From the NCBI RefSeq assembly GCF_005280255.1, contig NZ_CP040018.1, positions 620,001-684,000 of the forward strand: a stretch of DNA of 64,000 bases. The letters run 5' to 3'. Source of the stretch: Arthrobacter sp. 24S4-2. GTDB lineage: Bacteria; Actinomycetota; Actinomycetes; Actinomycetales; Micrococcaceae. The translations under genes and the position numbers were made by a program. The notes under the pieces were generated by a model. That model had not been told where the DNA came from. It made no database searches and saw nothing but the letters and a program-made list of their open reading frames with translations. Within the stretch, counting starts at the first letter, position 1. Every line of letters begins with the position of its first letter. Positions 10,533-18,502 of the stretch are shown here, in pieces.

Positions 10533-11165
10533 TTAGTTCGCCTTGGTGAGGCCTGTGCGGGCCATCGCGTCCAGGTACGCAACGTGCATTTCGTCGAGGT
10601 ACTGCTGCTGGCGCGCTTCGGTTCCGGCGAAGGCACGGCCGCTGAGCGAGCGGACCTTGTAGGTCTTCAGGCCGCGGCGCCACAGCAGCGGGACTTCGGT
10701 CTTGAGGAGCAGCTGGGCCAGGCGGTTGGCTTCGGTGCCGTGTGCCACGATCACGGACGCGCGCGGCACCAGGGCGAGGAACTTCAGGAGCGGCTTGAGG
10801 CCTGCGGAGATCTGGTCCGGGGTGAACTTGCCGTTCGGCTCGCCCGGGGTGTGCCACGGGTGAACGTTCCAGGGCATCACATATTCCGGGCGGAGGCCAA
10901 GCTTCCACTGCACACCGAGCATGCGGGTGGCTGCTTCGCTGTCGCCGGCGGTGATGAATCCGGATTCATCGGCAGTGCCGATGTTGGAGTACAGGCTGAT
11001 GATTCGGCACTCGTCGACGTCATGCATGGGGTCGACGTAGGGGACCACGGTGTCCGGCTTGACGCCCTGGAAGGTATCGCACAGCTCGTTGACAGCTGCG
11101 ACGTTGGGTTCGTAACGGCGGCTCAGAAGCTGCTCGCGGAAAGATTCAGTAGCCAAGGCTGTCAT
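10533..11165 (-). CDS. Uracil-DNA glycosylase superfamily-like protein
   Basis: About 210 residues. VVPYVDPMHDVDECRIISLYSNIG is followed by the charged segment TADESGFITAGDSEAATRMLG, then YVMPWNVHPWHTPGE and VIVAHGTEANRLAQLLL. This order (an early Asp-Pro turn, an aromatic Asn-containing strand, and a late H-G-T loop) resembles the uracil-DNA glycosylase superfamily, and related actinobacterial proteins carry that name. The classical family 1 GQDPYH motif is absent, so activity is inferred only. The ATG at 11165 has an AGGAG site upstream. A 47-codon in-frame extension looks non-coding. Confidence 0.65.
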   Translation of the reverse strand: MTALATESFREQLLSRRYEPNVAAVNELCDTFQGVKPDTVVPYVDPMHDVDECRIISLYSNIGTADESGFITAGDSEAATRMLGVQWKLGLRPEYVMPWNVHPWHTPGEPNGKFTPDQISAGLKPLLKFLALVPRASVIVAHGTEANRLAQLLLKTEVPLLWRRGLKTYKVRSLSGRAFAGTEARQQQYLDEMHVAYLDAMARTGLTKAN

Positions 11166-11646
11166 GTATTGCTGTGTCTCCTGCGGGGATCGGTGACGCT
11201 GCCAGACCGGACGCGGGCATGCCAAATACCGGGCACGCCTAGGACGGTGTGGTTTGAAAATGTGGTGAATGGACCGATTCCTGATCGATCTACTCCAGTC
11301 TATCAAGCCCTGCGAAATGCCGGACCTGCCGGACCTTCGGAAGACCTTCGGCGCCCGTTCAAGGACTGGGTGGAGGTGCCCGTTGCCGCCGCTGACTGGC
11401 CCGGCTTGGCGGAAGCCGCGCTCGGGTTTGCCACCGCGCTGTAATTGGCCAAAGCGGTGCTTGTCACCCGGATCGGCTAAACTTGGGTGGTAAGAGCCCC
11501 GGAACTCTTGCGTTGTGACCGTCGGTCAACTGGCCGCACAGGCACGGCAGTGGAATTCGGGGCATTCTCATGAACGGCGCTGTCCCCTGGCGGGTCACCT
11601 TGGTGAACCGGCTGCGGTTCGGCCCGAACGAATGGGGGAGGATCCC
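11166..11646. other. 480-bp region between the UDG-like gene and purA: promoters, long purA leader, coding-like fragment
   Basis: It holds the minus-strand UDG-gene promoter and a likely purA -10 box (TAAACT, 11478-11483), which would give a purA leader of about 160 nt. Just before that box, a short plus-strand frame ending at 11444 reads like a protein C-terminus (FKDWVEVPVAAADWPGLAEA) but has only a weak GTG start and no ribosome site. It may be a gene remnant. Confidence 0.4.
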
Positions 11647-12936
11647 ATGCCAGCAATCGTGATCGTCGGAGCCCAATGGGGCGACGAAGGCAAAGGTAAA
11701 GCCACTGACCTGCTTGGTGGCCGCGTCGACTACGTGGTCAAGCCGAACGGTGGAAACAACGCCGGGCACACCGTCGTCGTGGGCGGTGAGAAGTATGAGC
11801 TCAAGCTCCTTCCTGCCGGCATCCTGAGCCCGAACGCGGTTCCGGTCATCGGCAACGGCTGCGTGGTGAACCTCGAAGCCCTGTTCCAGGAAATCGACGG
11901 CCTGGAAGCCCGCGGAGCGGACACCTCCAAGCTGCGCGTCTCCGCCAACGCCCACCTCGTGGCGCCGTATCACCAGGTGCTGGACAAGGTCACCGAGCGT
12001 TTCCTGGGCAGCCGCGCCATCGGCACCACCGGCCGCGGCATCGGCCCTGCGTACATGGACAAGGTGGCCCGCCTGGGCATCCGCGTCCAGGACGTCTTTG
12101 ACGCGTCCATCCTGCGCCAGAAGGTTGAGGGGTCGCTCCGCCAGAAAAACGAGCTCCTGGTGAAGGTCTACAACCGCCGTGACATCGAGGTGGACGAGAT
12201 CGTGGACTACTTCCTGTCTTTCGCCGAGCGACTGCGCCCGCTGGTCATTGACAGCACGCTGGTCCTGAACAAGGCCCTGGACGAGGGCAAGGTTGTTCTC
12301 ATGGAAGGCGGCCAGGCCACGTTCCTGGACGTGGACCACGGCACCTACCCGTTCGTCACGTCCTCCAACCCGACGGCCGGCGGCGCGTCGGTGGGTTCGG
12401 GCATCGGCCCCACCCGCATCTCGCGCTCCATCGGCATCATCAAGGCGTACACCACCCGCGTGGGCGCCGGGCCGTTCCCCACGGAACTGTTCGACGAGAT
12501 GGGCGTGTACCTGCAGAAGACCGGCGGCGAGTTCGGCGTCAACACCGGCCGTCCGCGCCGCTGCGGCTGGTACGACGCCGTGCTGGCACGCCACGCCTCC
12601 CGCGTGAACGGCTTCACGGACTACTTCGTCACCAAGCTGGACGTGCTCACCGGCATCGAGCAGATCCCGGTCTGCGTGGCCTATGACGTTGACGGCGTGC
12701 GGCACGACGAAATGCCCATGACCCAGACCGAGTTCCATCACGCCAAGCCGATCTTCGAGTACTTCGAGGGCTGGACCGAGGACATCACCGCAGCGCGGAC
12801 CCTGGAAGACCTTCCGGAGAACGCCCGCAACTACGTGCTGGCCCTCGAGAAGCTGTCCGGCACGCGGTTCTCGGCCATCGGCGTCGGTCCGGACCGCGAC
12901 CAGACCATCGTGGTCAACGACCTGATTCAGGACTGA
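11647..12936 (+). CDS. purA: Adenylosuccinate synthetase
   Basis: A 429-residue GTP-dependent enzyme that couples IMP and aspartate to adenylosuccinate, the first step of AMP formation. GAQWGDEGKGK (residues 8-18) is the N-terminal catalytic/P-loop motif. NGGNNAGHT carries the catalytic His. GTTGRGIGPAYMDK and NTGRPRRCGWYD are the other signatures, and the base-binding segment TKLDVLTG lies near residue 330. The start at 11647 gives exactly the family N-terminus and has GGGGGAGGA upstream. A stable hairpin follows the stop. Confidence 0.96.
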   Translation: MPAIVIVGAQWGDEGKGKATDLLGGRVDYVVKPNGGNNAGHTVVVGGEKYELKLLPAGILSPNAVPVIGNGCVVNLEALFQEIDGLEARGADTSKLRVSANAHLVAPYHQVLDKVTERFLGSRAIGTTGRGIGPAYMDKVARLGIRVQDVFDASILRQKVEGSLRQKNELLVKVYNRRDIEVDEIVDYFLSFAERLRPLVIDSTLVLNKALDEGKVVLMEGGQATFLDVDHGTYPFVTSSNPTAGGASVGSGIGPTRISRSIGIIKAYTTRVGAGPFPTELFDEMGVYLQKTGGEFGVNTGRPRRCGWYDAVLARHASRVNGFTDYFVTKLDVLTGIEQIPVCVAYDVDGVRHDEMPMTQTEFHHAKPIFEYFEGWTEDITAARTLEDLPENARNYVLALEKLSGTRFSAIGVGPDRDQTIVVNDLIQD

Positions 12937-12960
12937 TCCTGGCGGACATCAACTGAAGTA

Positions 12961-13002
12961 CGACGGCGGCGGGTCACCCGGAAAGGTGGCCCGCCGCCGT
13001 CG
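12961..13002 (+). terminator. purA terminator hairpin
   Basis: An 18-bp stem (12961-12978 with 12985-13002, one G-U pair) 24 bp after the purA stop. Its arms begin with the same ACGACGGCGGC sequence seen in the hairpin after DUF3151. Confidence 0.7.
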
Positions 13003-13035
13003 TCGTTAACCGTTTGTCAGGATTCGACCTGATCG

Positions 13036-13221
13036 CTATTCGCCTGGTTGCGCGCGCGTCTGGAGCAGGTGCTGCTGCAGTTTCGCTTCCGCCTCACGGC
13101 GGCGAATGGCCTGTTCCCGCATGGCGCGGGTCGCCGCGGACCCGGCACTGATTAGGCGTGTCACTTTTTTCGGCGCGGCTGCCGTACCAGCGGCAGGTGC
13201 GGCCATTACTTCCTCACTCAT
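13036..13221 (-). CDS. Small hypothetical basic protein
   Basis: A 61-residue frame on the minus strand: a short Ala-rich head, then KKVTRLISAGSAATRAMREQ and a Arg/Gln-rich helix. No known domain or membrane segment. No clear ribosome site is visible; the hexamer CACGAT ends 6 nt before the ATG, which fits the leaderless layout seen elsewhere here. It may be real, but support is moderate. Confidence 0.45.
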   Translation of the reverse strand: MSEEVMAAPAAGTAAAPKKVTRLISAGSAATRAMREQAIRRREAEAKLQQHLLQTRAQPGE

Positions 13222-13497
13222 GCCCGTATCGTGACACTCCCGCCGCTGCGGGCGTAACCCCCGGCGCCGGAGCGTTACAGGATCGGAACCTCCCGGAGCG
13301 CCGGGCGCCGGCGGCCAGCCTATGGGGGCGGGGATGCGTAGCCGGAGTGCAATGCGGGTGGCCGCCTCTGCGATTACGGGTAACGGTCACTCGTGACCCG
13401 CGAGCCCGCTCTTCCTATGTTGGACTCACCGGCGCTTCGCGGGAAACGGGACCCCTCGAAGGACACTCACCGGACCGCCAGGAAAGGGGTGGACATC

Positions 13498-13947
13498 ATG
13501 GGTCTCAGCTTGAAGTCAGACAAAGCGAAAACGGGGTCAGCACCAGAGTCTTCGGACCGGGACGCGGGCCCGCGGCGATACCGTACGCGCATCAACCGTG
13601 AACCGGTCCTTGACCGCCTGCGGGTGCAGGAGTTGGCCGGGGGAATCCATTCCCAGAGCCGGCTTCTCGAATTCCTGAACCTGTTCCTGGTCCTGCTCCC
13701 CTCCAGGGTCAACAACGTGGTCATCGCCCTGGACAGCGGAGACCATGAGGCGGCCAGCGCCGCAGCCCAAAGCCTCGCGTCGTCCGCCGCGATGGCGGGG
13801 GCCGCCCGGCTCGAACTGGTTGCCTTGCTCGTAGACGCCGATCTCCGCATCGGGCGGATGGACCGGGCACGCGAAACGGGACGACGCCTCGGCCCGGACG
13901 CTTCGGAACTGGCATCGGCGCTGTCCCGCCTACTGACGGGCCACTGA
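13498..13947 (+). CDS. HPt-like four-helix protein lacking the phospho-accepting histidine
   Basis: About 149 residues. After a charged 35-residue head, the sequence follows the histidine phosphotransfer pattern: a hydrophobic helix (LLEFLNLFLVLLPSRV), then VVIALDSGDHEAASAAAQSLASSAAMAGAARLELVALLVDADL. This parallels the HPt core in which an A-H-x-L-K-G-S segment carries the active His, but here Gln replaces it (AAQSLASS). So it cannot act in a normal phosphorelay and may be structural, regulatory or degenerate. The start at 13498 follows GGAAAGGGGTGG. It stands alone on the plus strand. Confidence 0.6.
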   Translation: MGLSLKSDKAKTGSAPESSDRDAGPRRYRTRINREPVLDRLRVQELAGGIHSQSRLLEFLNLFLVLLPSRVNNVVIALDSGDHEAASAAAQSLASSAAMAGAARLELVALLVDADLRIGRMDRARETGRRLGPDASELASALSRLLTGH

Positions 13948-14023
13948 CCCCAGGAAGCTGTCCCGCCCCGCTAACCGGCAGGAATCGAATGCCCCTGTCC
14001 AAGAAGCGTGTAGCAGGGCGGGC

Positions 14024-14029
14024 GATAAT
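14024..14029 (+). promoter_or_regulatory. Probable -10 box of a leaderless APH-family transcript
   Basis: GATAAT ends 7 nt before the ATG at 14037, which is also the start that best fits the protein N-terminus. Confidence 0.45.
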
Positions 14030-14036
14030 GGGACTC

Positions 14037-14981
14037 ATGCAGCCGGAGTGGAGCCCCCGTATCAGTTGGGCAGATCTGCCCGGCCACGTGCAGGCAGGAG
14101 TCGAACAGATTCTGGGATCGCCTGTGGCCCACGCGACTGGCCAGCAGGGAGGTTTTTCCCCGGGCACGGCCGACAGGGTGCTCACTTCTTCGGGCGCGAG
14201 GGCCTTCGTCAAGGCGGTAAGTCCGCAGCTGAACGAGCACTCACCCGCCATCCACCGTAAAGAGGCAACGGTGACGGCGGCACTGCCCGACGGCGTTCCG
14301 GCGCCGTCGTTGATCGGCACCTTCGACGACGGGGAGTGGGTAGCCCTCATCCTGAGCGATGTGGAAGGCCGGAACCCGCACGTGCCCTGGCGTTCGGCGG
14401 AACTGACGGGTGTGCTCAACGCCCTGCTCAAACTTTCCCGCACGCCGGTCCCGCCTGCCCTGGCGCACCTGCCGGCGCTTGAGCACGAGCTTGCCGATGC
14501 ATTCGGAGGCTGGACCCGTATCAGGGCCGATCCGCCCCAAGCCTGCGACCCCTGGATCATCAGGAATCTCGGGATCTTGGAGGACCTTGCAGAAACCGGG
14601 CTTGCGGATCTCAAGGGGCAGTCGCTTGTGCATACGGACGTGCGGGCGGACAACATTCTGATTACGCACGACAACGAGGCGGTCCTGGTGGACTGGCCCT
14701 GGGCATGTATCGGCTCGGCTTGGGTCGATGCACTCACAGTCCTGATCAACGTGCGCGTGTTCGATCCCGGGTTCGACGTTGAGTCCATCCTGCGGACCCA
14801 TAAGGTCTTTGCCCCGGCCACGCCCGCGGGTGTCCACCGCGTTCTGTCGGGCCTGGGCGCCTACTTCACTGATGCCGCCAGGCAGCCGCCCCCACCGGGC
14901 CTGCCCACTGTCCGGGCGTTCCAACGGCATCAAGGTGAGGCAGTTGTCCACTGGCTCCGCCAGCGGATGGTGGGCCACTGA
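14037..14981 (+). CDS. Aminoglycoside phosphotransferase (APH)/choline-kinase-family protein
   Basis: About 314 residues in the protein-kinase-like APH fold. The catalytic loop is LVHTDVRADNIL (a Brenner-type HxDxxxxN with Asp as base) at about residue 196, followed by the metal-binding segment VLVDWPWA. The usual family version is HGDLHPGN, so this is a variant close to other actinobacterial phosphotransferases of unknown substrate. There is no basis for calling it a resistance gene. Start choice: ATG 14037 (leaderless, after GATAAT) is preferred; ATG 13989 has an AGGA site 5 nt upstream and would add 16 residues. Confidence 0.72.
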   Translation: MQPEWSPRISWADLPGHVQAGVEQILGSPVAHATGQQGGFSPGTADRVLTSSGARAFVKAVSPQLNEHSPAIHRKEATVTAALPDGVPAPSLIGTFDDGEWVALILSDVEGRNPHVPWRSAELTGVLNALLKLSRTPVPPALAHLPALEHELADAFGGWTRIRADPPQACDPWIIRNLGILEDLAETGLADLKGQSLVHTDVRADNILITHDNEAVLVDWPWACIGSAWVDALTVLINVRVFDPGFDVESILRTHKVFAPATPAGVHRVLSGLGAYFTDAARQPPPPGLPTVRAFQRHQGEAVVHWLRQRMVGH

Positions 14982-15057
14982 CCAGGGTGCCGAAAACTTT
15001 TTGAGGTTTTTTTGGATTTCGCGTAACCCCCGGGCGTGCGGTGACGATTACCACTAT

Positions 15058-15165
15058 GAAAGCGCCGGGTTCGAAGTTGTCCCCCATCAGGTTCGAACCT
15101 GGCGCTTGACTGCATAAAGAGAGCCGGGCTGGAACTGTCCCCCATCATGATTCCAGCCCGGCACC
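15058..15165 (+). ncRNA. 6C-like small RNA: tandem hairpins with C5 loops
   Basis: Two adjacent hairpins, 15060-15107 (16-bp arms, one G-U) and 15123-15162 (perfect 12-bp arms), each enclose a 16-nt loop with the same core TGTCCCCCATCA. Paired stem-loops with a cytosine run in each loop define the 6C RNA of Actinobacteria, which pairs with G-rich mRNA sites. Here each loop has five C rather than six, so this is either a 6C variant or a relative. It lies in the 350-bp gap between the APH-family gene and the sigma-factor gene. Strand is chosen from the C-loop rule; a promoter was not clear. Confidence 0.65.
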
Positions 15166-15235
15166 TCTATGTCCGAAGCCGGTTCAGCAGAAAGCCGGCG
15201 CAGGAGCGCGCGGTCTGCCGGCTCGGTTTCCTTGG

Positions 15236-15248
15236 TTACCCGGGGTAA
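15236..15248. promoter_or_regulatory. Palindrome upstream of the sigma-factor gene, possible operator
   Basis: TTACCC-G-GGGTAA is a perfect 13-nt palindrome about 90 nt before the sigma-factor start codon. The binding factor is unknown. Confidence 0.35.
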
Positions 15249-15333
15249 AGTTGTGGCGCAGGAGACAAACCCGCCGCCATTTGATGGCCATACATTGATG
15301 TAGCCATCTCCCTTGAACGAAAGCCACACGTCC

Positions 15334-15888
15334 GTGACAGACGCACTGACCGACGATTCTCTGCGGGCCCTCAGGGGCCGCGACGGCGAGTTGTTCAGTC
15401 TGGTCTATCGGAGTTATGCGCCGCAGGTGCTGGGATACCTGACGGCCCGGGGTGTCGAGGATCCGGAGGCCACTATGCAGGACGTTTTTCTGGCGGTCCT
15501 CCCACGGATAGATGGCATCAGCGGCGGCGCGAGCGGGCTTCGGACCTTCCTGTTCTCCGTAGCCCATGCGCGGATGGTTGACGACCATCGCCGGCAAAGC
15601 CGTGCACCCGTGAAACAGCGCTTCGAACCTGAATTCGACCGGCGGGAATCCTCCTCCGCGGAAGCTGCGGCCATGCTGTTGGTTGCGCCCCGGGAAGTGC
15701 AGGAACTCCTTGAGGTGCTCGGCGAGGACCAAAAGGAAGTACTGACCCTGCGGATCATCGCAGACCTCACCGTGGAGCAAGCAGCCGAAATCATGGGGAA
15801 GAGCGCCGGAGCCGTCAAACAGCTTCAGCGGCGTGCGTTGGACAGACTTCGAGAACATTCGGCCGTAAAGGACTACGTGGCGCCATGA
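15334..15888 (+). CDS. RNA polymerase sigma-70 factor, ECF type
   Basis: About 184 residues with region 2 (LFSLVYRSYAPQVLGYLTARGVEDPEATMQDVFLAVL) and region 4 (EVLTLRIIADLTVEQAAEIMGKSAGAVKQLQRRALDRLRE, a helix-turn-helix for the -35 element). There is no region 1 or 3, as in ECF factors. Two starts are possible: GTG 15334, used here, or TTG 15313. The stop overlaps the next gene (ATGA), which encodes a membrane protein in the position of an anti-sigma partner. Upstream lie a palindrome (15236-15248) and the 6C-like RNA. Confidence 0.85.
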   Translation: MTDALTDDSLRALRGRDGELFSLVYRSYAPQVLGYLTARGVEDPEATMQDVFLAVLPRIDGISGGASGLRTFLFSVAHARMVDDHRRQSRAPVKQRFEPEFDRRESSSAEAAAMLLVAPREVQELLEVLGEDQKEVLTLRIIADLTVEQAAEIMGKSAGAVKQLQRRALDRLREHSAVKDYVAP

Positions 15889-16754
15889 CAACCAGGGAAG
15901 ACATTTCTGCTGGGACCGTTGACCAGCTTTTGCTCGATGCTGGTCACTTGGACGTACCCGACCTCCGGGCCGCCCTCTTGTCCATAGCTTCCCTGGCGCA
16001 GATGGAGGCACCCGCGCCAGGGCCGGAGCTCGCCGCCATGCTGGCGGGACCGCGGGATGAACTGACCAGGCAACACTGGCTGCGCAAGAACCGTCCTGCC
16101 GTGGTGGGCCTTGCCGTCCTGGCCGGCATGGGCCTCGGAGTCAGCGGTGTCGCCGCCACCAGCCAGGTATCCGGCGGAAGCCTCGGGCCATGGTCCGTTC
16201 AGCAGCTGACGAGCGATTGGACGCCCGGCTGGACGCTTCCCCTGCCTCCGTCAGTTGCGGGCGACCGGCCGGCGGAATGGGCCTCACCGCTGTTCCTGCA
16301 GCTTGACCGGGCCGATCCTCCGTCTGCGAACGGAACCGGGAAACCGGCCACCCAAACTGCCGGGCCGGAGGACCCGGCCGTCGAGCCGGCGCCACCGGCG
16401 GCGTCCGATGACGATCAGGTCCAGTCGCCGGTCAACAAGGGCCGGGCTCATGGTGCCCCTTCCACGGGAAATCCCGGACATGGCAGCCCAGGGAAGGCCA
16501 ACAGGGGCAAGGCCAACCGGGGCAAGGCCAGCCCGGGCAAGGCTGTGGCCGGTCAACCCTCGGCTTGGCGAGCCCCGGACCAAGCAGATGAGCAGGACGC
16601 CAACGTCACCCCGGATGCAGGGGAAACCAGCGCGGGGGAGACCGCCGTCGTAGTGCCGTCATCGGAGCGGAAGGGCGCCGGGAAGTCCGGTGTGAGGCTC
16701 GACTCCAGCGTGGAGTCAGCCGTCGACTCACTCCACGCTGGATCCCGCCCTTGA
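15885..16754 (+). CDS. Single-pass membrane protein, putative anti-sigma partner
   Basis: A 289-residue protein translationally coupled to the ECF sigma gene by a 4-nt overlap. The N-terminal 65 residues are cytoplasmic. One transmembrane helix lies at about residues 68-90 (AVVGLAVLAGMGLGVSGVAA). The outer part is low-complexity and Pro/Ala/Gly-rich, with a short GKANRGKANRGKASPGK repeat near residue 208. The position and topology suit an anti-sigma factor, but I see no zinc-binding H-x3-C-x2-C motif, so the role is inferred from context. Confidence 0.65.
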   Translation: MTTREDISAGTVDQLLLDAGHLDVPDLRAALLSIASLAQMEAPAPGPELAAMLAGPRDELTRQHWLRKNRPAVVGLAVLAGMGLGVSGVAATSQVSGGSLGPWSVQQLTSDWTPGWTLPLPPSVAGDRPAEWASPLFLQLDRADPPSANGTGKPATQTAGPEDPAVEPAPPAASDDDQVQSPVNKGRAHGAPSTGNPGHGSPGKANRGKANRGKASPGKAVAGQPSAWRAPDQADEQDANVTPDAGETSAGETAVVVPSSERKGAGKSGVRLDSSVESAVDSLHAGSRP

Positions 16755-16797
16755 CTCCGCCAGCAGCTGGCTGGGGAAGTTCCGGCGGTAGCCCTAA

Positions 16798-16878
16798 CCC
16801 AACTAACTGGCAGTTAACGTGCCCAAAAGTAACGTGCCAAAAAGCGATTTTCGCGACGTTAACTTCGGGTTAGTTGGG
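16798..16878. repeat. Nested inverted repeat with internal tandem repeat
   Basis: CCCAACTAAC (16798-16807) and GTTAACGT (16813-16820) are mirrored by ACGTTAAC (16856-16863) and GTTAGTTGGG (16869-16878), with 5-nt unpaired gaps on both sides. Between them is a near-perfect tandem repeat of TAACGTGCCCAAAAG and a small GCGA-TTT-TCGC palindrome. It lies in the 200-bp gap after the membrane protein gene. It looks like an intergenic repeat element, not a simple terminator. Confidence 0.7.
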
Positions 16879-16942
16879 CTCGCGCCATGCGTCCGCTGGT
16901 TTCATTCATTTATTCGAAGATCGCGCCCAAAGGCCGCAGGAG

Positions 16943-16948
16943 TAAGGT
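16943..16948 (+). promoter_or_regulatory. Probable -10 box, leaderless CoA-binding protein gene
   Basis: TAAGGT ends 6 nt before the ATG at 16955, and no ribosome site is present. Confidence 0.45.
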
Positions 16949-16954
16949 TGATGC

Positions 16955-17380
16955 ATGGCCCACGTTAACGATCCGGCAGTCATTGAGCGCCTCATGCGAA
17001 CCAAAGGCACGTGGGCGATCGTCGGCCTCACCACCAACGAATGGCGCTCGGCGTACGACGTCTCCCTGTTCATCCGGGACCGGATGGGCATGGAAATCAT
17101 TCCGGTCAACCTCCCTGGCGACGACGTCCATGGGGAGAAGGGGTACCGTTCCCTGGCGGACATTCCCGCCGAAAAGCACCCGATCGCCGTCGTGGACTGC
17201 TTCGTCAACTCGCAGAAGGTGGGTGCCGTCATAGACCAGGCCATCGGTGTGGGCGCCAAGGCCGTCTGGCTGCAGCTTGGCGTCTTTGACGAGGCTGCCG
17301 TGCAGCGTGCTGAGGCCGCCGGACTGGACGTGGTGGTCAACTCTTGCCCCGCCCGCGAAGGGTGGCGGGTGGGCATTTAG
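16955..17380 (+). CDS. CoA-binding domain protein (YccU-like)
   Basis: A 141-residue single-domain Rossmann-like protein of the CoA_binding family: TWAIVGLTTNEWRSAYDVSLFIRDRMGMEIIPVNLPG is the nucleotide-binding beta-alpha-beta start, followed by GYRSLADIPAE and AKAVWLQLGVFDEAAVQRAEAAGLDVVVNSCPA. The family resembles the N-terminal domain of succinyl-CoA synthetase alpha; its cellular role is not known. The start codon lies 6 nt after TAAGGT. Confidence 0.85.
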   Translation: MAHVNDPAVIERLMRTKGTWAIVGLTTNEWRSAYDVSLFIRDRMGMEIIPVNLPGDDVHGEKGYRSLADIPAEKHPIAVVDCFVNSQKVGAVIDQAIGVGAKAVWLQLGVFDEAAVQRAEAAGLDVVVNSCPAREGWRVGI

Positions 17381-17479
17381 CGGCGCAGTCAATGGCACCA
17401 CCCCGGAAGGGCTGCGCAGCATCGGCGATGCCCGCACGATCGGGTAGGCCGCGGCGGGCGGGCGCGGCCTGCTGCCGGA

Positions 17480-17485
17480 TAGGCT
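17480..17485 (+). promoter_or_regulatory. Probable -10 box, leaderless YjbR-type gene
   Basis: TAGGCT ends 6 nt before the ATG at 17492, and no ribosome site is present. Confidence 0.45.
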
Positions 17486-17491
17486 CGTGTC

Positions 17492-17902
17492 ATGGACGTT
17501 GCCACCCTCCGCGAGATCTGCCTGAGCTTCCCCGGCGCCTTTGAGGATTTTCCCTTCGGCCCGGAGACATCCGTGTTCAAAGTGCGGGCTGCCGTGGCGG
17601 GCGGGGCGCGGCAGGACGCCAAGATGTTCGCGGCGTCCGCCATGGACCCGGGGGACTGGTCCGTGAGCCTCAAGTGCGAACCGGTGTTGGCCGAACAGCT
17701 TCGTGCCATCCATCCTGAGATCACCGGCGCCTGGCACATGAATAAGATGCACTGGAACGGCGTCCGGCTGGACGGAGCGCTGCCGGACGACATGATCCGC
17801 GACATGGTGGAGGATTCCTACGACCTCGTGGTGGCCTCGCTGAACCGGAAGCAGCGGGAACAGCTGGGTTGGGCCGGCCTCGCCCGGGGTGACGGCGCGT
17901 GA
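17492..17902 (+). CDS. MmcQ/YjbR family protein
   Basis: A 136-residue protein with the YjbR pattern: N-terminal LREICLSFPGAFEDFPFG, central FKVRAAVAGGARQDAKMFA and VSLKCEPVLAEQLRAIHPEITGAWHMNKMHWNGVRLDG. Proteins with this fold resemble DNA-binding cyanobacterial circadian-factor-like modules, but binding has rarely been shown. The stop overlaps the GTG start of the DUF1990 gene, so both form one transcription unit. The message appears leaderless. Confidence 0.85.
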   Translation: MDVATLREICLSFPGAFEDFPFGPETSVFKVRAAVAGGARQDAKMFAASAMDPGDWSVSLKCEPVLAEQLRAIHPEITGAWHMNKMHWNGVRLDGALPDDMIRDMVEDSYDLVVASLNRKQREQLGWAGLARGDGA

Positions 17903-18488
17903 GACGGCGCAGTGGGGGCACGCGCCCTGGCGCCGGCAACACTGGCGCCGGACGCCTCGCCCCTGGCGGGCTGAACTATCCGGGGATCGGGTCCACCGAG
18001 CACGGGCCGCCTCCGGAAGGCTTCCCGTGCCTGGTGACGCAGGCTTACCTGGGCGAGGGCCTGGCACTCTACCGGCGGGTGGCCCAGGGGTCCTGACCTG
18101 GCAGCTGCAGAAACGGTCGGGCCTGCGTGTCCGCACCGACTCCGACGTCGTGGTGCCTGGGGCGCGCGTGGTGAGCGGATTCGGCGTCGGACCTTTCCGG
18201 ATCAACGCACCCTGCGAGGTGGTTTGGGTGCGTGGGCCGGTCCCCGGCGACGGGCCGCAAAGCGCAGGTTTCGGCTATGGAAGCCTGCCGGGCCATCCCG
18301 TGCGGGGCGAGGAGGCCTTCGAAGTTGAAGTGGACGCCCAGGGACAGGTGTTCCTGAAGATCACTGCCTTCAGCAGGCCGTCCAACTGGTTCTACGCGGC
18401 CGGAAGCGCCCTCGCGGGACGCGCACAAAGGAACGTCACTTCCCGATACATTGGGAGTGCACACGAACTGGCCGCAGGTGAAAGCTGA
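17899..18488 (+). pseudogene. DUF1990 (UPF0548) protein, frameshifted
   Basis: The first 64 codons from GTG 17899 read LNYPGIGSTEHGPPPEGF and GEGLALYRRVAQG, then stop at 18094-18096. The expected continuation VLTWQLQKRSGLRVRTDSDVV and the whole C-terminal domain, ending with SNWFYAAGSALAGRAQRNVTSRYIGSA, are in another frame to 18488. Restoring one G in the G4 run at 18087-18090 joins the two parts exactly (VAQ-G-VLTW). The family is a plant/actinobacterial protein of unknown function. This is either a recent one-base loss or a homopolymer sequencing error. It overlaps the upstream YjbR-type gene by 4 nt. Confidence 0.8.
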
Positions 18489-18502
18489 TCAGGAGCAGGT
18501 GG

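Noticed and set aside
11484..11646. Possible purine riboswitch in the long purA leader
   Set aside because: No purine-aptamer loop motifs are visible; only the length is suggestive.
14037..14981. Aminoglycoside resistance gene
   Set aside because: The fold is APH-like, but the variant catalytic motif and the chromosomal setting give no support for drug specificity.
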